Counted from the stretch's first letter, positions 1 to 8,195 are shown. The stretch is 19,720 nt of DNA from JACVRW01 sp035705985 (GCA_035705985.1 DASSVP010000086.1:1-19720); one strand, 5' to 3'. A program made the numbers and translations. The notes: a model not told the origin generated them from the sequence alone.

Positions 1-1
1 G

Positions 2-322
2 GAGGAGGCCGCCGCGAAGCTCGACCGTGCGCCGACGCTCGTGGTGGTCTCGGTCGTGGAGAGCGGTGATCCGGTTCAGGACGAGGAGGACTACGCGTCC
101 GGGGCCGTGGCGGCCTACATCGTCCTGCTCGCGGCGCACGCCCGCGGGCTGGCCGGCTACTGGCGCACGCCCGCGGTGCTGCGCACGCCGGGAGGCTGCT
201 CGGCGGCCGGGGTGCCGGACGGCGAGCGGGCGATCGGGCTGCTCCACCTGGGCCCGCTGCGACAGGAGAAGGAGCCGCCTGGGCGGATCGCGCCCGGAGA
301 CTTCGTAACGTACCTGCCGTGA
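2..322 (+). CDS. Nitroreductase family protein, C-terminal part (5' end outside window)
   Basis: The frame is open from the first bases of the window, so the gene starts upstream; about 106 C-terminal residues are visible. They fit the FMN-dependent nitroreductase fold. An acidic EEDY segment leads into a helix rich in Ala/Leu (AAYIVLLAAHARGL), then GYWRTP, and near the end RAIGLLHLGP, the usual closing beta strand of YdjA-like nitroreductases. These enzymes reduce substrates with NAD(P)H through bound FMN; the substrate cannot be told from this fragment. The stop TGA (320-322) overlaps the GTG start of the glycerol-3-phosphate dehydrogenase gene, so the two are probably translationally coupled. 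A fusion upstream, such as an FbiB-like protein carrying this domain at its C-terminus, cannot be excluded. The family call is fairly sure, the role unknown. Confidence 0.72.
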   Translation, partial: EEAAAKLDRAPTLVVVSVVESGDPVQDEEDYASGAVAAYIVLLAAHARGLAGYWRTPAVLRTPGGCSAAGVPDGERAIGLLHLGPLRQEKEPPGRIAPGDFVTYLP

Positions 323-2037
323 TCCCGCGGGCAGACGCTCTCGCATCACTGGAGCGGGACAGCTTCGACCTCGTCGTCGTGGGCGGCGGCATCACGGGCG
401 CGGGAGTGGCGCTCGATGCGGCGTCGCGTGGTTACAGCGTCGCGCTCGTCGAGAAGTCGGATTTCTCCGCCGGCACGTCGAGCCGCTCCTCGAAGCTCGT
501 CCACGGCGGGCTCCGCTACCTCCAGAACTTCGACCTCGGGCTTGTGCGCGAGGCGCTGCTCGAGCGCTCGCTGCTCGTGAAGCTCGCCCCGCACCTCGTG
601 ACGCCGCTCCCCATGATCGTGCCGACCTTCGAGGGCAAGCGCCCGGACCGCGTGCTGGGAGTCGGGCTCAACATGTACGACGTCATGTCGTGGCGCCGCG
701 GCCGGGACGAGAACGAGGAGTGGAGCCCGGAGCGGCACCGGATCGTCGACGGCTCCGAGGTCGCCGAGCTGATTCCCGCGCTCGCCGGTCGCGACCCCAC
801 GGCCGGCTACCTCTTCTACGACTGCCAGACCGACGACTCGCGCCTCGTCCTGACGGTCCTGGGCGAGGCCGAGCGCTTCGGGACCGTGATCGCCAACCGC
901 ACCGAGGTCACCGGGCTGGTGGAGCGGAGCGGCCGCGCGGCGGGCGTGCTGGTCCGCGACGAGGTCGGCGGCGGCGAGTTCGAGCTGATAGCCGCGAGCG
1001 TGGTGAACGCCACCGGCGTCTGGGCGGACCGCCTGCGCCCGCAGGAGCTGTACGAGGAGGAGGAGGTGCCGCGCATCCGCCCGAGCCGCGGCACGCACCT
1101 GACGCTTCCGCGCGAGCTGCTCGACGTGAGGGTCGGGGCGATCGTGCCGGCGGGCGGCGGGCGCACCGTCTTCGTGCTCCCGTGGCTGGGCCGCACCCTT
1201 GTGGGGACCACCGACAACGACTACGAGGGCTCGGTGGAGCACGTGCCGCCCGGCGACGAGGACGTGGCGTACCTGCTCGAGGCCGTGAACGAGTTCTTCG
1301 GGACCGGCCTCGGCACCCATGACCTGTCGGGCGCCTACGCGGGGGTGCGGCCGCTGATCTCCACCGGAGACCCGAAGAAGTCCGTGGACATCTCCCGCAA
1401 GGCCGAGCTGTACGAGACGAGCTCGGGCCTCGTGACGATCACGGGCGGCAAGCTCACCACCTGGCGGCGGATGGCGAAGCTCGCCGTGGACCGGATCGTG
1501 GAGCGCGAGGGCCGCGAGGCGCCCTGCCGCACCGACGAGATCCAGCTCGGGGAGCCGGTGGACGCGGGCGCGCTGCCGGAGGCCGCCGGGGTGGACGAGA
1601 CCAGCCGGGCGCACCTCGCGTCCCGGTACGGCCACGCGGCGCACCTCGTGGTGCGGCTGGCGGCGGCCGACCCCGAGCTCGCCCGCCGGCTCAGCCCCGA
1701 CCTGCCGGACATCGCCGCCGAGGCGGCCTTCGCGGCCGATCACGAGCAGGCCTGCACGGTCGCCGACGTCCTGCTTCGCCGCACGCGCCTGGGCCTCCTC
1801 GACGCCCGCCGCCTCTGCGAGCCGGGGTCCGAGGGAGTCGCGGCGGTGGCCCGGGCGCTCGCGGGCCAGCTCGGATGGGACGACGCACGCACCGAGCGCG
1901 AGAGCGCGGACTGGCACGACGTGGCGCGCGCCGAGGGGCTCGTCCCGCACGGAGCGGCCGCCGTGCCGGCCGGCGGCGCCCCTCCGCCGGAGCCGTCTCC
2001 CACAGCGCCCGGCGCCGCGCCGGAGGAGGCCGCTTGA
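319..2037 (+). CDS. glpD: FAD-dependent glycerol-3-phosphate dehydrogenase
   Basis: Oxidises sn-glycerol 3-phosphate to dihydroxyacetone phosphate with FAD, passing electrons to the membrane quinone pool. The 572-residue length is usual for GlpD/GlpA. The FAD Rossmann motif VVGGGITGAG lies at about residues 19-28, followed by the family block GTSSRSSKLVHGGLRYL (about 52-68). TTDNDYEG and GAYAGVRPL in the middle and ITGGKLTTWRRMA near residue 375 are further conserved blocks. The C-terminal helical domain carries RYG and DVLLRRTRLGLLDARR. The last ~30 residues are a Pro/Ala-rich tail without a known role. The GTG start is set by a 4-base GTGA overlap with the upstream nitroreductase stop. The 3' end overlaps the next gene by TTGA. 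The DHAP made here enters triose metabolism, which fits the glycerate-phosphate genes 3 kb downstream. Confidence 0.95.
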   Translation: MIPRADALASLERDSFDLVVVGGGITGAGVALDAASRGYSVALVEKSDFSAGTSSRSSKLVHGGLRYLQNFDLGLVREALLERSLLVKLAPHLVTPLPMIVPTFEGKRPDRVLGVGLNMYDVMSWRRGRDENEEWSPERHRIVDGSEVAELIPALAGRDPTAGYLFYDCQTDDSRLVLTVLGEAERFGTVIANRTEVTGLVERSGRAAGVLVRDEVGGGEFELIAASVVNATGVWADRLRPQELYEEEEVPRIRPSRGTHLTLPRELLDVRVGAIVPAGGGRTVFVLPWLGRTLVGTTDNDYEGSVEHVPPGDEDVAYLLEAVNEFFGTGLGTHDLSGAYAGVRPLISTGDPKKSVDISRKAELYETSSGLVTITGGKLTTWRRMAKLAVDRIVEREGREAPCRTDEIQLGEPVDAGALPEAAGVDETSRAHLASRYGHAAHLVVRLAAADPELARRLSPDLPDIAAEAAFAADHEQACTVADVLLRRTRLGLLDARRLCEPGSEGVAAVARALAGQLGWDDARTERESADWHDVARAEGLVPHGAAAVPAGGAPPPEPSPTAPGAAPEEAA

Positions 2038-2909
2038 CGGCCGTGCTCCGTCTCCGCGGACGGCAGCTAGACCTCTCGCAGCCGGTGCTGATGGGCATCG
2101 TGAACGCCACGCCCAACTCGTTCTCCGACCCGCAGGGGCCGAAGCGTGCGGAGGAGCTCGCCGCGCGCGGGCTGCGGCTCGTGGAGGACGGCGCGGCGAT
2201 CGTGGACGTGGGCGGCGAGTCGGGCCGCACCGACACCGAGTCAATTCCCGTGGAGGAGGAGATCGAGCGCGTCGTCCCGGTGGTGGAGCGGCTCGCGGCG
2301 GGCGGCCTACCCGTGTCCGTGGACACGTGGCGCGCCCCCGTGGCGCGCGCGGCTCTCGAGGCGGGTGCCGCCATGATCAACGACGTGAGCGGCCTCAGCG
2401 ACGACGGCCTGGCGGGCGCGTGCGCCGACCATCGCGCCGCGCTCGTGATCACCCATACGCGCGCGGCGCCGAAGACGAAGGCGTTTCCTCGCTACGACGA
2501 CGTCGTGCGAGACGTGTGCGACTTCCTCGACGAACGCATGGCCGCGGCGCGCTCGGGCGGGCTGGAGGAGGACGCCGTCGTGTTCGACCCGGGCATCGAT
2601 CTCGCGAAGACGCCCGCCGAGTCGGTCGAGTTGCTCCGCCGCCTGCCCGAGGTGGCTGCGCTCGGACGGCCGCTCCTGCTGGCGGTCTCGCGCAAGGACT
2701 TCGTGGGCGCGCTCACCGGCCGCCCACCGGCCGCCCGCGACGCCGGCACGCTCGCCGCGGTGGGCGCCGCCGTGGCGGGCGGCGCGCGCATAGTCCGCGT
2801 GCACGACGTGGCGGGCGCGCGCGACTACCTGCGCGTGTACGAGGCGCTCGAGGACGGCGCCGACGCCGGGCTCGAGCTCGATCCGGAGCTGCGACGGGAG
2901 GTCGTGTGA
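2034..2909 (+). CDS. folP: Dihydropteroate synthase or DHPS-like paralogue
   Basis: DHPS joins p-aminobenzoate to dihydropterin pyrophosphate in folate synthesis. I place the start at TTG 2034, giving 291 aa. It overlaps the glpD stop (TTGA) and is preceded by GGAGGAGG; a longer frame upstream only shadows glpD. Expected TIM-barrel residues are present: N24 in LMGIVNATPNSF, D97 in SVDTWR, N116 in INDVSG, D185 in FDPGID, K221 in SRKDF and R255 in RVHDV. Several normally strict positions differ. TPDSFSD reads TPNSFSD, GGESTRP reads GGESGRT, DPGxGFGKT reads DPGIDLAKT, and the usual HMxGxPxTM loop reads HTRAAPKTK. It may be the organism's working DHPS or a divergent paralogue. The family call is firm, the activity uncertain. 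The gene ends in a GTGA overlap with the phosphodiesterase gene. Confidence 0.82.
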   Translation: MTAVLRLRGRQLDLSQPVLMGIVNATPNSFSDPQGPKRAEELAARGLRLVEDGAAIVDVGGESGRTDTESIPVEEEIERVVPVVERLAAGGLPVSVDTWRAPVARAALEAGAAMINDVSGLSDDGLAGACADHRAALVITHTRAAPKTKAFPRYDDVVRDVCDFLDERMAAARSGGLEEDAVVFDPGIDLAKTPAESVELLRRLPEVAALGRPLLLAVSRKDFVGALTGRPPAARDAGTLAAVGAAVAGGARIVRVHDVAGARDYLRVYEALEDGADAGLELDPELRREVV

Positions 2910-3697
2910 GCGAAGGCCTGACGATCGCCCAGCTATCGGACCTGCACTGCGGCTCGCCGCACTTCGTGCCGAGCCTGCTCGACCGCGCGCTCGTCGAGGT
3001 GAACGAGCTGAAGCCGGACGTGGTGATCGTGTCCGGCGACCTCACCGGCGACGGCTTCCGCGGCGAGTACGAGCTGGCACGCGAGTACCTCGACAAGATC
3101 GCCTGCGAGCGGATGATCGTGATTCCGGGCAACCACGACTCGCGCAACGTCGGCTACGTGCACTTCGAGGAGATGTTCGGAGAGCGCAGGTCGGAGCTGC
3201 ACCTGAACGGCGTGTCGATCCTCGCCGTGGACTCGACCGAGCCCGACCTCGACAACGGGCTGATCGGACGCGGCCGCTACGAGTGGATCGAGGAGCGCTT
3301 CGGCGCGCACGACGCCTTCCTGCGGATCTTCGTGCTGCACCACCATCTGCTCCCGGTGCCGGGGACGGGCCGCGAGCGGAACGTCGTGCACGACGCCGGC
3401 GACACGCTCGAGTGCCTCCAGCGCGCGGACGCGCACCTGGTGCTGTCGGGCCACAAGCACGTGCCCTACGCGTGGCGGCTCGAGAACCTGTTCGTCGTGA
3501 ACGCGGGGACGGTGTCCACCACGCGGCTCCGAGGGAAGACGAAGCCCTGTTACAACGTGATCGAGGCGACGCCGGAGCGGGTGACGGTCTTCCGCAAGTA
3601 CCCGTTCCACGAGTCCGACGCGATCCTCTCGTTCGACCCGCGCACCTACGACTACGAGAAGGACCAACGTTTGCTGGGAGAGACCTCGCACGGTTAA
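2906..3697 (+). CDS. Calcineurin-like metallophosphoesterase (class III phosphodiesterase)
   Basis: A 263-aa cytoplasmic protein with the complete dimetal phosphoesterase motif set in order: SDLH near the N-terminus, SGDLTGDG, PGNHDSR, LHHHL and SGHKH. This pattern and length match the class III cyclic-nucleotide/glycerophosphodiester phosphodiesterase group (CpdA, Rv0805, GpdQ). The GTG start at 2906 overlaps the folP-like stop by GTGA, and the signature begins a few residues later (LTIAQLSDLH), so this start is preferred over a long upstream frame that shadows folP. It is the fourth gene of the coupled operon with glpD. A glycerophosphodiesterase role feeding glycerol 3-phosphate to GlpD is therefore attractive, but that is inference; cAMP or another phosphodiester could equally be the substrate. 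Confidence 0.88.
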   Translation: MSEGLTIAQLSDLHCGSPHFVPSLLDRALVEVNELKPDVVIVSGDLTGDGFRGEYELAREYLDKIACERMIVIPGNHDSRNVGYVHFEEMFGERRSELHLNGVSILAVDSTEPDLDNGLIGRGRYEWIEERFGAHDAFLRIFVLHHHLLPVPGTGRERNVVHDAGDTLECLQRADAHLVLSGHKHVPYAWRLENLFVVNAGTVSTTRLRGKTKPCYNVIEATPERVTVFRKYPFHESDAILSFDPRTYDYEKDQRLLGETSHG

Positions 3698-3700
3698 GAA
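3671..3700 (+). promoter_or_regulatory. Possible sigma-70-type promoter for the secreted protein gene
   Basis: TTGCTG (3671-3676) and TAAGAA (3695-3700) are separated by 18 bases, overlapping the end of the phosphodiesterase gene. The predicted transcript would start about 23 bases before the ATG at 3730. No clear Shine-Dalgarno sequence is present. The call rests on hexamer similarity only. Confidence 0.3.
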
Positions 3701-3729
3701 ATCGGTGCCGGGCGACGATGTAACCGCGA

Positions 3730-5394
3730 ATGCGGACTCGCACCCGGCTTCTGGCACTGGCCGCCGTTTGCTCCGTCGCGCTGTTCGCGCCGATGGCCCA
3801 TGCCGCGACGCCGTTCACCGCGGGCACCGGCTACGGCCATGACCTCGCCGTGGGCAGCGATGGGGTGGGGCACGTCGTGTGGCTCGAGGACGGGAGCCCG
3901 GACCGCCTGAACTACTGCCGGGTACCGGCCGGCGGATCGGCATGCGACGGCGAGTCCGGCCCCATTTCGTTCCCGGACTCGACCCCCGGCGACGGCGTCA
4001 ACAGCATCGGCGCCGCACAGGTCTTCACCCCCGCGTCCGACAAGGTCGTGATCGTCGCCTCCTGCTGGGCGTGCGGCAGCGGTGGCATCACCGACCGGGT
4101 CTTCCGCTTCATCTCAGTCAACAACGGCGCGACCTTCCCGTCGGTGACCGAGGTCGGCGACCTCGGCGTGAGCGGGCAGTCCGGCTGGTACGAGCCGACC
4201 AACATGACGCTGGGGACGAACGGCGGCCTGTTCCAGGCGATGGACAGCCCGACCCCGGAGACCGCCGACGCGGATCTCGCCACAGGCGGGCTGTTCGTGT
4301 ATTCCCCCGCGGTGGTCTACAACGCGACCGCGGACCGGGTGGTGTATGCCGTCAACGACCTCGACACCGTCAAGTACGCGTACCGCGTGGAGGATTCGCC
4401 CACCGTCGGCGAGCTCAACAGCGTCGTCAACTGGCAGATCGACCGCACGCTCTCCGGCGCGGAGGGCGACAACGACGAGACGCATCTGAGCACCGGCCCA
4501 AGCGGCATCATCCTCACGTACAGGCGCTTCATCGCGGGCGACAACCGGATCGGCCTGCGCCGATTCGAGACCAGCTCGAACACGTTCAGCGCGCCCCTCT
4601 ACGCCGAGGGCCCGGACCCGATCGACAACAACAGCCTCGACTACCCACACCACTCTCAGGACGGCTTCGGGCGGCTTCACTTCGTCTGGCGCACGCTCCA
4701 CGACGACGGTCGCCTGCGCTACTCGCGCTCCGACGACGGCGGTGCCACCTTCACGCCCGCGGCGAACCTCGCTCTCCGGGAGACCTTCATCGATCCGATT
4801 GTCGAGGCCGCGCCCAGCGGCGCCGGGTTCGCCGCGTGGCGGGGAATAGGCAGCGGCTCCGCGATCCGGGTGGTCCAGATCGACCCTCAGCCGGAGCCGC
4901 CGGCCGGCGGTGCCGGCCCCGGCGGCGGAGAACCGCCTCCGCCGGACATGACACCGCCGACCGCCGGCAGCTTCAGCATCGGCGACACCACGTTGTTCCC
5001 CGGGCAGGGCACGCGGTTCAGCTTCACCTCCAGCGAGGCCGGCATGGCCAAGCTGACCGTGCAGAAGCGGGTGCCGGGGCTCAGGGTCAGGGTCCGCGGC
5101 CGGTTGCGCTGCCTCCCGCGGACGCGGAGGCGCGTCCGTGCGCTACGCAGGCAGGCCGACAGCCTGGCGGAGTTCAGGCGCCTGCTCCGGCGGCGGCGCT
5201 GCACCGCCCACAAGCGCATCGGCTCCATCGAGCAGCGCGTCGCGCCGGGGCGCAACACGATCGTCTTCAACGGCCGCATCGCCGGCCGTCGCCTGCGCCC
5301 CGGCCGCTACCGCGCCGTGCTCGTGATCACGGACGACGCCGGGAACCGCTCGCGTGTCGAGCGGATCCGCTTCCGCGTGCTGCGCCGCCGCTAG
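3730..5394 (+). CDS. Secreted propeller-like protein with C-terminal Arg/Cys beta domain
   Basis: 554 aa, exported. A Sec signal peptide spans residues 1-25 (Arg-rich n-region, hydrophobic LLALAAVCSVALFA core, cleavage after AHA). Residues ~30-385 look like a sialidase/BNR-type beta propeller, with repeated Asp-box-like phrases such as SVNNGATF and SRSDDGGATF and repeated HFVWR/HVVWLED strands. A Pro/Gly-rich linker (~388-415) leads to a C-terminal beta domain. That domain begins PPTAGSFSIGDTTLF, carries an Arg-rich stretch with two cysteines (RLRCLPR and RRRRCTA), and closes with GRRLRPGRYRAVLVITDDAGNRS. From general knowledge this end-domain is common on secreted proteins of Thermoleophilia. 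No catalytic residues can be assigned. Its link to the flanking metabolic operons is not evident. Confidence 0.8.
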   Translation: MRTRTRLLALAAVCSVALFAPMAHAATPFTAGTGYGHDLAVGSDGVGHVVWLEDGSPDRLNYCRVPAGGSACDGESGPISFPDSTPGDGVNSIGAAQVFTPASDKVVIVASCWACGSGGITDRVFRFISVNNGATFPSVTEVGDLGVSGQSGWYEPTNMTLGTNGGLFQAMDSPTPETADADLATGGLFVYSPAVVYNATADRVVYAVNDLDTVKYAYRVEDSPTVGELNSVVNWQIDRTLSGAEGDNDETHLSTGPSGIILTYRRFIAGDNRIGLRRFETSSNTFSAPLYAEGPDPIDNNSLDYPHHSQDGFGRLHFVWRTLHDDGRLRYSRSDDGGATFTPAANLALRETFIDPIVEAAPSGAGFAAWRGIGSGSAIRVVQIDPQPEPPAGGAGPGGGEPPPPDMTPPTAGSFSIGDTTLFPGQGTRFSFTSSEAGMAKLTVQKRVPGLRVRVRGRLRCLPRTRRRVRALRRQADSLAEFRRLLRRRRCTAHKRIGSIEQRVAPGRNTIVFNGRIAGRRLRPGRYRAVLVITDDAGNRSRVERIRFRVLRRR

Positions 5395-5419
5395 CCCTCA
5401 CGGCGCCGCTGCGGCGAGA

Positions 5420-6613
5420 ATGCGCGCCGTGCCCGTGATCGCCCTCATCGACGGGGAGCACCACCCCGCGGCGGTCCGCGACGTGCTCGCGGGCCTCGAC
5501 GTGGTGGGCGCGGTCTTCTGCGGAGGGGAGGAGAAGCTCGGCCCCGGCTCGCTCGAGGAGGTGTACGGGCTGCCGGTCGAGGACGACCCCGAGGAGGGGC
5601 TGCGGCGGCTCGCGCCGCGGGCCGACACGGTCGTCGACCTGGCCGACGAGCCGGTCCTGCCGGCGTCCGCCAAGCTGCGGCTCGCCGCACTCGCGCTCCA
5701 GCTCGGGCTCGCCTACGAGACGCCGGGCGCCCGGCTCGACCCGCCGCGCTACGAGCCGGTCGACTTCGACGGCCCCAAGCTCGCGGTGATCGCCACCGGG
5801 AAGCGCACGGGGAAGACCGCGGTCGCGGGACACTGGGCTTCGCTCCTGCGCGGCGAGGGCGCCGACCCGGTGATCGTCTGCATGGGGCGCGGCGGCCCGG
5901 CCGAGCCGCGGCTGGCGGAGACCGCACCGACTCTCGACGACCTGATCGCAATCGCCGAGTCCGGCTCCCACGCGGCGTCCGACTTTCTCGAGGACGCTGT
6001 GATAGCGGGCGTCCGTACGGTCGGCTGTCGGCGCGTGGGCGGCGGCTTCGCGGGTGAGCCGCGCGAGTCGAACGTGCCGGCCGGCGCGGCGCTCGCGGCA
6101 TCGCTCGAGCCGGGAGCGATCGTCTTCGAGGGCTCCGGCGCGTGCATCCCGCCGGTGGAGGTGGACCGCACGGTGTGCATCCTCGGCGCCGGGAAGCCCG
6201 AGCCGTTCGCCGACTACCGCCTCGCTCGCGCGGACCTCGTGCTGGCGGCGGAGCGCGCGCCCGACCCGCCGCGCGGCGCTGTCCCGTTCGAGCTGCGCCC
6301 GGAGCCGGTGGAGACGATTCCCGGCGACGCGCGCGTCGCGGTCTTCACCACGGGTGCGACGCTCGTCCACGGGATTCCCGAGCCGCTGTTCGTGTCCACG
6401 AACCTCGCCCGCCGCTCGGCGCTCGGCGCCGAGCTCGAGCGCGCCGCCGCGGAGAACGCCGACGTCTACCTCACCGAGTTGAAGGCCGCGGGGATCGACA
6501 CGGTCGCGGTGCGCGCACGGGCCGAGGGCGCGCGCGTGGTGTTCGTCCGCAACCGCCCCGTCGGCATCGACGACGCACTCGTCAAGCTGTACCGAGATGC
6601 CGCCAGGAAATGA
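5420..6613 (+). CDS. cpgS: Cyclic 2,3-diphosphoglycerate synthetase (cDPGS family)
   Basis: 397 aa. The family uses ATP to close 2,3-diphosphoglycerate into cyclic 2,3-diphosphoglycerate, a solute best known from thermophilic methanogens. The P-loop is the family-typical ATGKRTGKTAVAGHWA at about residues 125-140. It follows an N-terminal alpha/beta domain (VIALIDGEHHPAAV at the start, LADEPVLPASAKLRLAALAL at ~74-93). The downstream part contains VCMGRGGPAEP, VFEGSGACIPPVEVD and FVSTNLARRS. I chose ATG 5420, just after the previous stop; GTG 5429 is an alternative. The decisive context is the next gene, a 2-phosphoglycerate kinase overlapping by 17 bases, which makes the substrate. The family also appears in databases as 'predicted GTPase', so the biochemical call rests on the P-loop signature plus this pairing. 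Confidence 0.8.
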   Translation: MRAVPVIALIDGEHHPAAVRDVLAGLDVVGAVFCGGEEKLGPGSLEEVYGLPVEDDPEEGLRRLAPRADTVVDLADEPVLPASAKLRLAALALQLGLAYETPGARLDPPRYEPVDFDGPKLAVIATGKRTGKTAVAGHWASLLRGEGADPVIVCMGRGGPAEPRLAETAPTLDDLIAIAESGSHAASDFLEDAVIAGVRTVGCRRVGGGFAGEPRESNVPAGAALAASLEPGAIVFEGSGACIPPVEVDRTVCILGAGKPEPFADYRLARADLVLAAERAPDPPRGAVPFELRPEPVETIPGDARVAVFTTGATLVHGIPEPLFVSTNLARRSALGAELERAAAENADVYLTELKAAGIDTVAVRARAEGARVVFVRNRPVGIDDALVKLYRDAARK

Positions 6614-7484
6614 TCGGTCCGGCGCGGGCACGCCCGCGCCCTCCCGCGAGACGATCGTCGTCCACAAGGGTCACGGCCTTCCGTACTCGAAGGGCCTGAT
6701 GGCGCAGGCGATCTCGGCGACCGGGCTGTCCCCGGGCCGCGCGTTCGAGCTCGCTCGTAAGATCGAGGGACGCCTCGACGCCAACGGTGGTGGAGAGATC
6801 GACATCGCCGCTCTGCATGAAATGGCCGAGGACGTATTGACCGCCGAGGCGGGGGAGGTCACCGCGCGGCGCTACGCGAACTGGCGGCGCCTCGACCATC
6901 TCGACCGGCCGCTCGTGGTCCTGCTCGGCGGCACCACGGGCGTCGGCAAGTCCACGATCGCGACGATGCTCGCGGGCCGGCTGGGCGTGAACCGGGTGAT
7001 CGCCACGGACGTGATCCGGCAGGTGCTCCGGGCATTCTTCACCCATGAGGCGATGCCCACCGTCCACTACTCGGCCTTCGAGGCAGGCGGCATCGCCGGC
7101 TACCGCGACCAGGCGGAGCGCGTGGGGACGGGAATCACCGCGATCGTGGACCGCGCGGCGAACGAGGCGAAGCCGGTTGTCGTGGAGGGCGTGCACGTCG
7201 TGCCCGGCGGAGTGCACCCGCGCACGCGCGAGCGCTGCGTGCTCGTGGAGGCGCTCGTCGTGGTGGAGGACCGCGACCTGCACCGCGGCCACTTCTCGCA
7301 CCGCCCCGGCACCCGTCCGGCGGAGCGCTATCTCGCTAGCTTCGAGGACATACGAAGGCTTCAGGACCACCTCTGGGAGCGCGCTCGCTCCGAGGGAGTG
7401 GCAGTGATTGACAACGACAACGTCGACGACACGCTCGCGCAGCTGATGCAGCTCGTGCTCGATGCCGTCCAGGAGGCGCAATGA
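6597..7484 (+). CDS. pgk2: 2-phosphoglycerate kinase with N-terminal ATP-cone
   Basis: 295 aa. Predicted to phosphorylate 2-phosphoglycerate with ATP to 2,3-diphosphoglycerate, the first step toward cyclic DPG. After a short disordered start, residues ~18-100 form an ATP-cone regulatory domain (VVHKGHGLPYSKGLMAQAI, then GLSPGRAFELARKIE). The kinase domain has Walker A GGTTGVGKST (111-120) and the family block IATDVIRQVLRAFF followed by MPTVHYSAFEAGG (~136-165). VVEGVHVVPG lies further on. ATP-cone plus this P-loop kinase is the architecture of archaeal 2-phosphoglycerate kinase. The start at 6597 lies inside the end of the synthetase gene. The stop overlaps the transaldolase start by ATGA, so the three genes are almost certainly co-translated. 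Confidence 0.88.
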   Translation: MPPGNDRSGAGTPAPSRETIVVHKGHGLPYSKGLMAQAISATGLSPGRAFELARKIEGRLDANGGGEIDIAALHEMAEDVLTAEAGEVTARRYANWRRLDHLDRPLVVLLGGTTGVGKSTIATMLAGRLGVNRVIATDVIRQVLRAFFTHEAMPTVHYSAFEAGGIAGYRDQAERVGTGITAIVDRAANEAKPVVVEGVHVVPGGVHPRTRERCVLVEALVVVEDRDLHRGHFSHRPGTRPAERYLASFEDIRRLQDHLWERARSEGVAVIDNDNVDDTLAQLMQLVLDAVQEAQ

Positions 7485-8173
7485 AGCTGTTCATCGACAC
7501 AGGATCAGTGGCCGAGGTCGAGGAGATCGCGGCCTGGGGAGTGCTCTCGGGCGCGACCACGAACCCGACCCTGCTCGCCAAGGAGGAGGGCGACCCGGGC
7601 GACAGCATCCGGCGGATCTGCGAGCTGGTGGACGGGCCGGTCTCGGCCGAGGTGGTGTCCGAGGACGCGCGCTCGATGGTCGCCGAGGGCCGCGCGCTCG
7701 CGGGACTGGACGACCGGGTCGTCGTGAAGGTCCCCTTCTCGGACCAGGGCCTCGCGGCTACGCGCGAGCTCGCCTCGGACGGGATTCCGGTCAACGAGAC
7801 GCTCGTGTTCTCCGCTGCGCAGGCGCTGCTCACCGCCGAGGCGGGCGCGACGTACGTGTCGTGCTTCATGGGCCGGCTCGACGACATCTCGATCGACTCC
7901 GAGGCGGTGCTGGGGGAGATCGTCGAGGCGCTCGGGCCGAACCGCGACGCGCAGGTGCTTGCCGCGTCGATGCGGCACCCCATGCACGTGGTAATCGCGG
8001 CGAAGCTCGGCTGCGAGGTCGCCACGATCCCGGCGAAGGTCCTCAAGGCCATGCTCGCGCATCCGCTCACCGAGTCGGGCATCGCGCGCTTCGCCGACGA
8101 CTGGAAGAGCCGGCCGGAGTTCGGAGAATGGCTGCGCGGCCTCGTGGAGGAGACCACGGCGGCTCAGCGGTAG
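7481..8173 (+). CDS. tal: Transaldolase / fructose-6-phosphate aldolase-type (short form)
   Basis: 230 aa, the length of the short transaldolase/FSA (TalC, MipB) family. These enzymes form a Schiff base on lysine and move or release a dihydroxyacetone unit. Visible signatures are MKLFIDTGSV at the start, GATTNPTLLAK (24-34), the catalytic lysine K83 in VVVKVPF, and NETLVFSAAQALLTAEAGATYVS. FMGRLDDI, AASMRHPMHV and TIPAKVLKAML follow. Small departures from the usual pattern are NET for NVT and SCF for SPF around the active-site strand. AGGAGG at 7471-7476 stands four bases before the ATG, and the ATGA overlap ties it to the kinase gene. Whether it acts as transaldolase or aldolase cannot be settled from motifs. 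In this operon it would supply or drain sugar phosphates upstream of 2-phosphoglycerate. Confidence 0.92.
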   Translation: MKLFIDTGSVAEVEEIAAWGVLSGATTNPTLLAKEEGDPGDSIRRICELVDGPVSAEVVSEDARSMVAEGRALAGLDDRVVVKVPFSDQGLAATRELASDGIPVNETLVFSAAQALLTAEAGATYVSCFMGRLDDISIDSEAVLGEIVEALGPNRDAQVLAASMRHPMHVVIAAKLGCEVATIPAKVLKAMLAHPLTESGIARFADDWKSRPEFGEWLRGLVEETTAAQR

Positions 8174-8195
8174 CGGAGCCGCCGGGGTCGACCGC

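Noticed and set aside
346..2244. Long minus-strand open frame (632 codons) opposite glpD
   Set aside because: It mirrors the glpD/folP coding strand in GC-rich DNA; its translation is His/Arg/Ala-rich and shows no known motif, while the plus strand has clear family signatures.
5081..5092. Tandem TCAGGG TCAGGG inside the secreted protein gene
   Set aside because: Looks like two operator half-sites, but there is no CCCTGA partner at the right spacing and it lies in coding sequence for LRVRVRG.
5327..6667. 446-codon minus-strand frame opposite the cDPG synthetase gene
   Set aside because: The plus strand carries a full P-loop protein with operon overlaps; the minus frame is a compositional shadow.
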